From: Chrysomallon squamiferum
Taxonomy: Eukaryota > Mollusca > Gastropoda > Neomphalida > Peltospiridae
Length of the DNA stretch: 64,000 nucleotides
NCBI GenBank assembly: GCA_012295275.1
Contig: CM022679.1
Location: 5,447,657 to 5,511,656 of the forward strand
Direction: 5' to 3'
Shown here one piece after another: positions 40,895 to 52,706 of this stretch. The position numbers were made by a program, and so were the translations under genes. The first letter of the stretch is position 1. Each line of letters starts with the position of its first letter. The notes beneath the pieces were generated by a model. It did no database searches, was not told the origin of the DNA, and saw only the letters and a list, made by a program, of their open reading frames with translations.

Positions 40895-41774
40895 CACATA
40901 CATTATAGAGTTTGTCGTAGACATTTCAACTATTATCAAAACTGTCACTGGTATATACAACAATACACATACACACACATATACACACACATACACACGC
41001 ATAGACAGATAAAAATACAGACGAATGGAGAGACAGCCAGACAGACAGACAGACAGCCAGACAGTCGGTTTGGGACACAAACAGGTAGCCCAGGTCTGCA
41101 GGCAGCCAACAAGGCAGTGATTAAGAGGTAACAAGGAGGACAGATACCAAGGTGATAAGTTAAGATTAACAATATATAGACATGCAAATGTATAATAGAA
41201 GTAATTTTATTATATACACAGTGATATAAAACCAAGCCTTTTATTTTTTCATTTATTTTTCATTATGTATTTTATTTTATTTATTTATTTTTTATCAGTC
41301 TATCAGTCTATTTATCATTTATTTTGTATCTATCTTTTTGTTTTAATTCATTTATTTCTCTATCTATCTATATAACTATTCTTTGTCCGTCTGTTTGTCT
41401 CCCTATCTAATAACATTTACCTATATTAAATAAACGGATTTATTTATTTAACTGTTTGTTCATTTATTAATTGATTTATTTATCTGTTTAATGTTCTATT
41501 TATTTCATTTTATTTATTTTACCTTATCTCTTATTTATTTAATCTTATTGCAGGTTAAAAAAAAAAAATTGTGGAGAGTGATGTCATTTTTTGTTTATGC
41601 TTTTGACGTCATAAATCATTGATCAGCTGATGACCTCCATGTTTTCTATTTCTATTGTTTTTATTAGACTCTTGTTGTTGATATTAAAATTGTTAAAATT
41701 ATTTTGTTAGTAGCTAGTAGTTTGATACATTATAGAATGAAATGACAACAATTCAGATGTCTTGACATTTCATT

Positions 41775-41777
41775 ATA

Positions 41778-41822
<45 letters not shown>

Positions 41823-41823
41823 G

Positions 41824-41862
<39 letters not shown>

Positions 41863-41920
41863 TATTATTATTATTATTATGTTGTTGTTGTTCTTCTTCT
41901 TCTTCTTCTTCTTCTCGTCG
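41775..41920. repeat. (ATT)n with (TTC)n tail
   Basis: ATT run of about 100 bases, then GTT and TTC triplets. Confidence 0.93.
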
Positions 41921-42168
41921 TTGCTATTGTTTTAATTTAATTTATTTTTGTTTTCATTGTTTATTTTATAATATTATTGACTTTGTCTTTTCATTTTGTT
42001 TATTTCTTTCTATGTATGCTTCTTTTTGTTAGATTATAATTATTTATTTTATTACTACTGCTACTACTGTAATTGTTACAAAAACTATTAACGCTAAAGC
42101 TACTAATACTAATTCTAATAGGCAAGAGTAATTTGGTTGAACAGAAGACATTCATTCAGAAGATCTGT

Positions 42169-42184
42169 GGCCCTGAAAAGGGCC
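42169..42184 (-). terminator. Histone mRNA 3' stem-loop
   Basis: On the minus strand, 24 bases after the stop codon, stands GGCCCTTTTCAGGGCC followed by ACA. A six-base stem with a TTTC loop is the consensus 3' end of metazoan replication-dependent histone mRNAs, bound by SLBP and cleaved without polyadenylation. A purine-rich downstream element (U7 site) is not obvious. Confidence 0.88.
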
Positions 42185-42208
42185 GTTTATTGGTCTCGGG
42201 ATGCTTGC

Positions 42209-42715
42209 CTACCTCTTTCCGCCCTTCTTTGAACGTCTGGTTCGTCCTGTCTTTTTCGGACACTTGCCTGCCTCCTGTCTCCCGTCTTTGGGTGTCTGGT
42301 TCGTCCTGTCTTCTGGAGATGCTTGTCCGCCTCCTTCGCCCGCCTTTGAGCGTCTGGTTCGTCCTGTCTTCTTTGTGCGGGCGGCAGGGCGTTTCTTTCT
42401 GGGCTGCCGAGGCGTCTTCCTGCTGGGGTTTTCCGCAGGTACTTTTTTGTTCACCAGCCTCCTGCCCTGGCTCCCCAGCAGGTATCGGCCTCGGCGGTTA
42501 CCAGACTCGTGAGCTTTGGGACGGGCCAACATCCCTTTCCTCAGTCCCTCCCGAAGACCATTCCTAATCTGTCCAATTAAGTACACGGGCGCAATGTCCT
42601 TAAAGGCCTGTGAAGCTATGGATCTTCGTATTGCGTGAACCGTCGTTCCCTTTCTGTCAGGGTTCTTTCTCACAGCGATTAGTATCTCTTGCAGAATACT
42701 TGAAACCTTCTTCAT
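42209..42715 (-). CDS. Linker-histone H1-like protein, intronless, 168 aa
   Basis: The ATG at 42715 opens a globular winged-helix (H15) domain almost at once: MKKVSSILQEILIAVRKN, RKGTTVHAIRRSI, LREGLRKGMLARPKAHESG, RRGRYLLGS (residues 1 to about 85). A Lys/Arg/Pro-rich tail without acidic clusters follows, ending at TAG 42209. H1 proteins bind linker DNA at the nucleosome dyad and compact chromatin. The usual N-terminal tail is missing and the tail holds a cysteine (GKCPKK), so a variant or germline/sperm nuclear protein is possible. The upstream in-frame GTG at 42745 is too close to the TATA box to be the start. The gene is compact, with its own 3' histone stem-loop. The tail is built from three copies of a 58/59-bp repeat. 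Confidence 0.83.
   Translation of the reverse strand: MKKVSSILQEILIAVRKNPDRKGTTVHAIRRSIASQAFKDIAPVYLIGQIRNGLREGLRKGMLARPKAHESGNRRGRYLLGSQGRRLVNKKVPAENPSRKTPRQPRKKRPAARTKKTGRTRRSKAGEGGGQASPEDRTNQTPKDGRQEAGKCPKKTGRTRRSKKGGKR
42235..42371 (-). repeat. 58/59-bp tandem repeat within the H1-like tail
   Basis: The plus-strand motif GTCTGGTTCGTCCTGTCTT recurs exactly at 42235, 42294 and 42352 (spacings 59 and 58). Neither spacing is a multiple of three, but the sum is 117. The first and third copies in the protein read KKTGRTRRS while the middle copy reads EDRTNQT in another frame. Confidence 0.85.
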
Positions 42716-42746
42716 GATTGAAGAATTCAAAATGCTTCTATTCACC

Positions 42747-42754
42747 TTACGTCA
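42747..42754 (-). promoter_or_regulatory. CRE-like TGACGTAA
   Basis: Directly downstream of the TATA box on the minus strand lies TGACGTAA, a match to the CREB/ATF half-palindrome. Such sites occur in testis- or cell-cycle-active histone promoters. Function is inferred from motif only. Confidence 0.4.
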
Positions 42755-42758
42755 TCGC

Positions 42759-42765
42759 TTTTATA
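42759..42765 (-). promoter_or_regulatory. TATA box of the H1-like gene
   Basis: GTATAAAAGC on the minus strand lies 44 bases before the ATG at 42715. Transcription would start about 25-30 bases downstream (near 42730-42735). This makes 42715 the first usable start codon and gives a very short leader. Confidence 0.7.
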
Positions 42766-43099
42766 CACTCACGACGGACGTGAATGAAATCAGTCTTATG
42801 TTTACGTTTTCAACACCATTGTCTTTTGTGTTTGTTCTGGATGTATTTTCGTGGCTTATTTTAACTTTCATTTATCAATCGTCTTTAATTTTTCGCCAAT
42901 TTTAACGTGTGACCGATTTTCAACAAAGTATTTTATAAATCAGACCAGTTCGAAATCAAATTTAATTTAGTTTTCCTCAAGATCATCATTTTCTTGTCCT
43001 TTGATGTTTTATTAAAGTTATTTATTCTTCATGTGTTATTCTTGTTTTGTGTGTTAACACCAGATGTAGCACCAAATTCATTTCAATATTTATTATCAT

Positions 43100-43687
43100 T
43101 TATAACGTATTTACGTGTTTATTTATTTATTTATTTATTTATGTATTTGTTTGTTTGTTTACTTATTTGTTTACTTATTTGTTTATTTATTTTTTATTTT
43201 TTATTTTTTTTTTTTTTTATTGGCTTCTTATTTCTTTATTTGTTTGTATCTATGTCGTTTACTTATTTATTATTCTTTTATTTAATTTTTTATTTTATTT
43301 AATTTAATTTTATTTATATATTTATTTATTTTTTATTTTTTTATTTTTTTATTTTATTTATTTTATTTTATTTTATTTTTTTGAATAACGGCTGTCTTAT
43401 TGTTTTTGTTTGTTTTATATGTTGTTATATTTTTTTTTTTTTTTTTTTTTTGCTTTTTTGTTGCTTTTTTGTTTGTGTTTTTTATTGTTTTTTTTCTTTG
43501 TTTTACTTTTTTTTTTTTTCTTTCTTTCCTTGTTTTAAACCTTTTTCTTTATTTATGTAGTTAGTTTATTTTACTTTATTTTATTATATTTCATTTATTT
43601 ATTTTTATTTTTATTATTTATTTTATTATTTTATTTTATTTATTTATTTTTTTTTTTTTTTAATTATCATTTTTTTTATTATATTAT

Positions 43688-43722
<35 letters not shown>
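43100..43722. repeat. T-rich (TTTA)n low-complexity block
   Basis: TTTA/TTTG tetranucleotides grading into long poly-T runs. No coding potential on either strand. Confidence 0.9.
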
Positions 43723-43726
<4 letters not shown>

Positions 43727-43734
43727 TTTCTGTG

Positions 43735-44020
43735 ATGATAATCTGGGTTCTCTTTATCAAAAATCCACACTGAATCAAGAGGCTCTTTTCTTTTTTCATT
43801 AACCACTCTGTGTTAGTTCTTCCCGCGCTACACAGAGTCACTGTTAAGACTCCAGATTCGATTAGATAGCAGGCGACTAATTGATGTGTCATTTTCGACA
43901 GGGGAATATCCTGACTGTGATTAAAATCCTGGGAATTGTTTTCGCAACGTGGGTCTCTTGCCAGAAACTGGATGTCTGTGACACTACCATTCAAATAAAC
44001 AATCGAACCATAACCTAGGT
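43735..44020 (-). CDS. Possible isolated coding exon, family not recognised
   Basis: A good acceptor (CTTTTTTTTTCACCCTATTTGACCAG, ending at about 44021) precedes an open frame encoding LGYGSIVYLNGSVTDIQFLA, three cysteines, four Asn-x-Ser sites and LIESGVLTVTLC. The SG.LTVTL stretch resembles the later strands of a PKD-like or other Ig-type extracellular fold; this is a guess. No convincing donor was found and the frame runs into the poly-T tract at 43,690. Sequence complexity is much higher than in the flanking T-rich DNA. Confidence 0.35.
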
Positions 44021-45135
44021 CACTGGTCAAATAGGGTGAAAAAAAAAAGACTTTAGTGAACTTGTAAAACAAGCAGACTGGAAATTGTTGTTTTAAAATG
44101 AGGACTGAAATTGAGAAAGATTTATTTTGTGGTTTGATCAGGTTTTTGATATCTAATGTTTCTAACTTCTCTAGAAGGTAAACTTTGATCACCACTACAG
44201 TTTGTAACTCTGTTACAGTTTCGTCAAATGAGTTCTTCCTTTTAAGCAGCAAGTTTTCTGTTAACGAAATTCAGGCTATGATGTTTCATCTTTAATCTTG
44301 AGGATATTATTATTATTATTCGTTGTCATTTTGTTTTCCTCGTTTGGCGTTTTCTTCTTTTATCTTCTTTTTTGCTTCCTTTTCTATGTATCTTATTTAA
44401 AACCATAAATAGAAACATATTTAAAACAGAATTATTCTAAGATGTCTACTAATAATATTCTAAAACACTTTAAAATTTAGTTTCTTTCAAAAAACTTTTC
44501 AAGACTCGGAACTTTTCAGAAAACATTGGTCATTAAACCACTCAAAACAAAATTCATATCACTTCACATTAACCTCAAAGTGAGTAGAAATGAAATTAGT
44601 TTTCTGAATTATTCTATCTCGTTTATTTGCACGAAGTCTCCTTCTAGGTGTCTCTTTCAAGACCGTATGTATCAAGCAATGACCAGGTCGTGCCGAAATT
44701 TCACAAACAAAACGTTTGTAAATGTTATACTATCATTCGCCTTGATATCATTTTCAGCACTTGTCTAAAGACGATATCCTTCAAACAAAGCTTTGGTGCT
44801 GGAATATCAGAAAATATGTTGTCTGTTAATAAATTAACGTTATAACATGTGAGATAGATATACCAGGATTCTAAGCTTTAAAGAAATAAAAGTTTGAAAT
44901 CGAAAATTTCGGGAGAAGGGTACATTATTGTTTAATCTATTGCCGTACAATGTTTGTTCGTACGTATGTATGACAGTGTGTGTTCGTGTGTATGCGTGCA
45001 TATGAGTATAAGTGTATGTGCGTATGTGCGAACGTTTGTTATGTACGTGTGTGCATATTGTATGTGTGTATGTATGTATGTTTGTATGTGTGTATGTTAT
45101 ATGTGAGTACGTTACAAATATGCGCATGTATGTTA

Positions 45136-45182
<47 letters not shown>
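45136..45182. repeat. (TG)n(TA)n(CA)n palindromic microsatellite
   Basis: TG, TA and CA runs in order form a self-complementary block. Confidence 0.92.
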
Positions 45183-45183
<1 letters not shown>

Positions 45184-45756
45184 TGATTACATGTGTCAAA
45201 AAAAGACATATAGTCACTCATTTTCTTGTTTTTGTTGTTAGTTTGTCTTTTTCCCTACTTTGACATAATTGCTTGCTTTTCATCTTTTTAATTTACGAAC
45301 AGGAAAGGTGTCATTCCATGCATGAAAGAGATAACCCGTATTTTCAAATTTACTGAGATATTTTCAAATAATGAACACTGCATCAGTTAATGCACTAATA
45401 TAATTTACAAGGAGCAAAACCATTTTCAGTGCACCAGAACAAAATACACGTAATGTAACGTATACTTAGAACTGTGGGTGATTAGGTTCATACATGAGGA
45501 TACACAGAACTGCTATCTCTTTGACGTTTCTATGGTAACTGCGTGACGCATAACTGTCATTTCGTCAGCTGGGAATTGTAGATGTCAGCTGTTGCTCTAT
45601 TATTATATTGCTGAAATGAAGTTAATCTAAAGCTGCATATAACGTGTTTGTATGAATGTTGTATTTGAAACACAGTACATGAAAACTCTGATTGATACTG
45701 TACAGTTTGAATCTTATTATAAGTTTCCTAAAGGAACTGGAACAAAAATAAAAATA

Positions 45757-45758
45757 CA

Positions 45759-45850
<92 letters not shown>
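45757..45850. repeat. (AAT)n microsatellite
   Basis: About 30 AAT units. Confidence 0.95.
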
Positions 45851-45853
<3 letters not shown>

Positions 45854-46479
45854 CAACAACAATAAATATAATAATACTAACAACAACAACAAAAACCATT
45901 GAGGACAACAGATATATACTTAATATTTATCGTCTTAACTTTTTTCTTTTTTTTTTTTTTTTTTTTTCTTAATTTCTTCTTTTCCATCCCCATTAAGTAT
46001 CATAAAATCATAAGTATCATAAAATCATAAATATCAAACATGACAAAATCCGAATTTATTCTTGTAATACATGAGTTTAAAAATCAGTAAAAATCATATC
46101 AACAGAAATCCACAGCTAGACATAAATACGTGTTAATATCCATCTCTCTCAGAAAAGTCCAATAGATTGCGTACTCGTCATTTTTCTAGTTTCCGTTTGT
46201 CTACAATAGTGACATTTAAAGTTTCATTAGTGAGTTAAAATCACGATTTCGTTACTTTAATAACCAGTTTCCATCAGCCTGTCTACATGTTAATGGATAG
46301 GTCGTCTCGCCCTTCTAATGTATTGTGTCATTACATTACAACGTGTAACTGCACGTTGAAGTGTCTTATTAGAGATGTGTGGATGATTCCTGGAGAAGTA
46401 GTAATTCAGAAGCGTGGAAAAAGCACGTTTGCAAGTGTGAAGTGTACATGTACTGAAGGAGAATAGGATATAGATTGGA

Positions 46480-46815
<336 letters not shown>

Positions 46816-47565
46816 TTTTTTTTCTATTTCTCATTCTCTCAGACAGGCACTTGTACGTGTATTTATAGTCATTTTCACATGAAAATATTTAATGTTAAGA
46901 TAACCTAGATAACATCACGCACATTTGTAATATCAACAGTTATTTCCCTTCTACACTATAAAATAAAAATGTTTGTGAATCAACAGAAACTTTATTTTTA
47001 AAATGTCGATATAATATAACAATTATTACTACTAAAAATACTACTTCCACTACTGCTACAATTAGTACTACTAATAATACTATTGTTACTACCACTACAT
47101 ATTACTACTACTACTATCACTGCTGCTGCTACTACTACTACTACTAATAATAATAACGATAATAATAAGAATACTTTCATCGACATATATTCACAAAGTT
47201 AGTAATGGCTACAATAAACAAGGTATGCCCGGAAAGTATCTAGTCATTGCGAATTTCTTAAGAAATGGTAGCGCGACTTTGATACACACTGATGAAAGGG
47301 GACTGAACTGGACATGCATGACCAGGCTCATTCATGGTGACTGTTCATTTGAATGGCATATATCTGTATATCTATCTATATCATATCTGCCTATGTATGT
47401 ATGGATGTATGTATGTATGTTTGTATGTATATGTGTATATATGTTGTATATGTATGTATATGTATGTATGTATGTATGTATGTTTGCTGTATATATCTAA
47501 CTATATTTTGCTATATATATATATATATATTTTAGGTAGTGTTTCCACATACACATGCACATAAG

Positions 47566-47600
<35 letters not shown>

Positions 47601-48321
47601 GTATATATGTAAATATATATCTATTTAGGTGTGTGTGTGGGGGGGTGTGTGTGTGTGTGTGGTGAATAATTCTAGGTAATATTTTAATATAACACAGTAT
47701 TCTAGACTAATGGGAAATGTCAGAATGTTTTTCACTGAATTAAACTATTTTAACTTACACTACACAGACCACTGTTGTATCGTTACTTACTGCAACTACC
47801 CGACGTAAAACAAAAGACTTTTACTTACAACTTTGCCAAATGTTGATGTAGCTGAAAAGCCCAAGGTGTTTCCCACACCTTGAAAAACAAAAAACAAAAT
47901 AAACTATGTATCAGATAATAACACGATAGGAAATACAATACTGTTCCTTTTTTAATTATTATTTTACAAAGCTCAGTGTTGCATGTTGTTTTTTCAAAAG
48001 GCATTCGATCTTGGCAATGAAATGGCGTAAATTAGAAACAGTTTTTCGTTGTGATTTTCTTGAGGTTTTTTTTTTTGTGAGCGTTTTTTTGTTCCTTTTA
48101 TTCTTTATTTTTATGTAATTTTGTTTTTATTATTATTGTTTATTTTTTCTTGTGTAATACAATTCCTTCTATATTTTTTCAAACAATTTTTATTCTGCTG
48201 TCCACACATAATAATTTTACCTTGTTCATACAAAGCTAAGGAAGAAAATAAAATAAAATGTGTTTCAATTCTGTCACAGTAAGAACGTGTTAGCTGTTGT
48301 TACAGAGAAGCGGTGATAAAT

Positions 48322-48372
48322 ATGAAATGTATTAATATGTTTATATTTCTGCTTGTGATATTTATTTGCCTG
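48322..48372 (+). CDS. Exon 1: signal peptide
   Basis: The ATG at 48322 opens MKCINMFIFLLVIFICL, a hydrophobic leader, and is followed directly by a GTAAGT donor at 48373. A GTG nine bases upstream is in frame, but ATG is the natural start. The leader directs the protein into the secretory pathway, as expected for its extracellular domains. The next two exons (22 and 45 bases) encode a short polar, Thr-rich linker. Confidence 0.75.
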
Positions 48373-51299
48373 GTAAGTACAATTTTATTATGTTCTTATT
48401 ATTCTACTTTTTGGTTCCATCTATTATTATTATTATTATTATTAGCAATAGGTGCTGTAGTAGTGATAATGGTAGAAACAGTGATAGAAGTAGTAGTAGT
48501 AGTGGTCGTAGTAGCAGTAGTAAGAGTAGTAATAATAGTAGTAGTTGTACCATTATTATTATTACTATTATTGTTGTTGTTATTATTATTATTACTACTA
48601 TTTTTTATTATTATTATTATTTTTATTATTATTATTACACAAAAATCTGATTGAATCTATACTTATGCAGCCAGTTACATTTTAGTAATTAAATAACTTT
48701 ATTCTACACACACATATATATATATATATACTTATTATTTTACTATTTTATTAGTATTTATGTTTTATAGGATCGTACAGAATCGTTGAAAGGTAAGCTA
48801 CATCTGTTCATGGAATCATGATAAAAATCTTTTTAAAAATGATAATAATAAATAATGGTATCTGTTGATATTAATATATTGTTAGCAACTTAAAAATAAA
48901 ATATTTTTTATGTTTAAACTTAGCCTCTGAAATGTCTCTAAACCATATTTTATCAGGACGATATGTAAGCCTGTAAATATTATTTTATTTTATTTTATTT
49001 TATTTTATTTTATTTTATTTATTTTATTTTTTATATGATCTTGTTGTTATTGCTGTTATTGTTATTTATTTATTTCTTTACGAACAGCTACGACGACAAC
49101 ATTTTCAACGCTCGTTTTGACTCCAGATGTGGGTAAGTCTTTCTGTTTCTTGCTAGTTCATTTCACGTTCCACCTAGCATTCTAGTTAAAAAGAGTAGTA
49201 AAACTGATATCGGCGTATGGTTTTTTATTTTATAATGAATTGTTTATTATATATATATCAGGAAATTCGTAATTCCTGAAAATGTCTGAAAATATGTGTA
49301 ATTATTGAACTTCTCCATCGATTACTGTCAGAAGATGATGTGCTTGCTGCTGTTGCACTCCAGTTTCCTGAGTGAATCAAATATTACACATATTTTCGGA
49401 TATTTTCAGGAATGATAGGCTGATAATACATATTTCCTGTGACATATAAACTGTTGACCCTCGATTTAACGGACACATAAGAGAGAAAAATACAAAAATC
49501 TGGGAAATCGCGAATGTGAACAGTGACACTGAAGTTTATTGAAACTTTAAACTTCAGTACATATAATAGCTATATAATACAATGATATAATAATGTAAGA
49601 ACAATATTAATAAAGACATAAAAGCAATGTAAATAATAATCGTACAGTATATGAAAAGAAAAATGTAATGTAGAAAGATGTAGATTTGATTAGGTAAAGT
49701 TTCTTAGGTTAGGATAATTATGGGTGCAATTGTAAAATGTACTCATACCTTGATAGAAAATGGGTTGAGAGAAGATTTCCGTTGTCGTATAGTAGGACTC
49801 AGAATAACCTAATAGTAAGGATTTAAATGGGACATGGGGATACTTTCAAATCTTGTGATTCTTCCAGATTTGAATCAGATTTACCTACTTTTTACTTATT
49901 TATTTATTTATTTATCACTTTTTTTAAACCTTAAAATATTTATAATTTACATACGTATATTAGACTTTCTTCATCCTAGGGTTAATACAGTAAACGTAAA
50001 AATATTGTAGAGTTATTTATCTGTGAGGCTTTGGCTGAATCTGAAACGTAATAACATTTCTGCTGATTTTTCTTTAGTCGAGCGAGTTCCCTGTGAAGAC
50101 ACCTCACCAACCTGCAAGACTAACAAGAAATTCTGCAGAAAAGGTGAAGCTAGCTCAGACTGGATGAGAACGAACTGTCGCAAAACGTGTGGAACTTGCG
50201 GTACCCGTAAGTATCTGAAGTTGTTGATGACGATGACTATGACGATCATGAGATAATGATGATGATTATGATGATAATGATCATATGAAATGTGATGATT
50301 ACTAATGATGATAATGGTGTTAATGATAGTGATGATTAACCATTTCTTTGTTTCGCGCTATTTTATAATAAATAATAAATATATTTATAAATAAAAAATA
50401 ATAACGAATAATAATAAATAAATAAAGTGATTTATATTTTGTTTTATTTATTAACCTGTAACTGATATTTTCACGTTGTCCATTTTTTTTTTTATTTTTT
50501 ATTTTTTTTAAAATAATGACACAAAACGTCTATGCAAAATCGCTGGGTACCTTCCAGGCCTTTCCCTTTTCAATTATCCTCTATCTTTTGAATACATGAA
50601 ATGAGATCTAAAAAATATATAAAATGTTTTTCTGAGATTTCTCGCAGCCATTATATTTCAAATTTTGTTTCAGACGTGAACAACCCGTTTCTTTATCATT
50701 TGAATAATTAAACAAAGAAACAAGCAAATAAAAAAGAAATAAAATGTTTTTCTATGATTCATCGCACAAATTATATTTCATAGCTTTGTACTGAGAAATG
50801 AAATTGGGAAAACGAGTTTGTTGTTAATTTAGAAAAAAAAAAAAAAACCTTGCAAAATACATCTAAATTAATGGTGTCCTAGGTAGTGGAAAGGTGCAAA
50901 GTACTAATCCTCTGGAAAAGGTCGCACGAAAACGCCTGCATGTCGTCTGTTAATTTAATTTTTTAACCTGTCACTGAATTACAAATTTACTCATTTCAGC
51001 TTTTACTAATTGCGGAGGCGTCTACGAAGTTTCATCCGGAAATATAACTTCACCTGGCTATCCCGCAAGATATCCTAACAACGCCATCTGTGAATGGACA
51101 ATAAAGGGAAAGAACTCAGATATTTTAAACGTCAGTGTGCACGTTTTCGGTATTGAACCAATTTATGATGTGTTAACGGTGAGAAACCATTTAATTAATT
51201 GATTAAATTATCAAAATATCTTCTTCGTTTATTCCTTTGTGTTTTTCTTTCAAAATAGAGATTAATCCTTCGAAGAAAAACATTGTATATATGTATATT

Positions 51300-51370
<71 letters not shown>

Positions 51371-51837
51371 CAATTATTTTCCAATTTCCATTATCTTTAG
51401 TACTCCTTCATATGCTGATAGTAACTACATTCTGGGTCTCTTTTCTTTTCTTTTCTTTTTTTCTAGTTTTTAAATTATTTTTTTTAATATTTTATTTTTT
51501 ATTATTATCTTTTTCTTAATTACTTTTTTTTCTGTACTTTTATTTTAGATAAGTTAAATGTTAAATAGACCATAAATAACTCACCTATTTTTTCAAAGAT
51601 CCTGTTTTCATTTTCAGATTAACGAAAAACATTTTCCATCAGGTGTTTACGAGACAGTGGGCAGGAAATTCAAGATTCGATTCAAATCAGACAGTGATAT
51701 AAGATATGGAGGATTCTTCGTAGACTGGACAGGTGCGTCTGACAAATTCACACATACACACACACACGCACGCACACATAAATATATTTTTTTCTATGTA
51801 GCATTTATATGTATACACATATACATAGATATACATA

Positions 51838-51869
<32 letters not shown>

Positions 51870-52668
51870 CTGTGTATAACATTTTTTTAATTCTTAAGTA
51901 ATTATGAACTGAAATTAAATAATATTTATTCTTCAAATTACTGTTTCACAGTGTTTTGCAGTGTATATTAAATAAAATTACAGTTACAGTCATAAAAAAA
52001 CCATAGTAATGTATTAAATCATTCGTTTTTATATTGTAATTTACCATCAGTGCTTTAAAATATTTATATTTACAAATTGTTAGTATCTCATTTACTAAAG
52101 CTCCAAACAGTTTCTGGTTGTTCATTCATTTGTTGGTTGTTGGGGTTTTGTTGGGGTTTTGGGGTTATTTAGTTATTTATCTATTTATTTATTTTTGTTT
52201 TATTGCTTGTTTATGTACCTATTTGTTTGTTTATTTATTTACTTACTTATTTAAATTTAGCTCTGAGTGAATCACAGAAACGCACCGGTAAGTAGAAATA
52301 ATGTTCATAAAACTCGACTAAAAATAATAATAATAGTAATAGTAGTAGTAGTTGTTGTTGTTCTTGTTGTAGTAGTGGCATTGTAGTAGTAGTAGTAGGA
52401 GTAGTAGTAGTAGTAGTAGTAGTAGTCGTAGTAGTAGTAGTAGTAGTAGTAATTAATAATAATAGTAATAATAACAATAACGATGACGACAGATTTATGA
52501 TTATTATTTTTATTTTCATTGTTATTGTTATTGTTATTGTTGATGCTAAGACCATTAAAAACAATACGTACATACATTTACTTATTTATTTATTATTTTT
52601 GTATTTTTGAGGCATTTGTTTTGTTATTATTATTATTTTTTTAATTAATTAATTCTTCTCTTTTTTTG

Positions 52669-52706
<38 letters not shown>

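Noticed and set aside
42073-42567. Open frames of 164 and 103 codons on the plus strand
   Set aside because: Antisense shadows of the H1-like gene, caused by its higher GC content.
42716-42745. Upstream GTG start for the H1-like protein
   Set aside because: It lies within 20 bases of the TATA box, upstream of the expected transcription start.
47222-47500. 91-codon open frame beginning MPGKYLVIAN
   Set aside because: Runs into TATG repeats; the first part looks like a decayed transposon fragment, not a gene.
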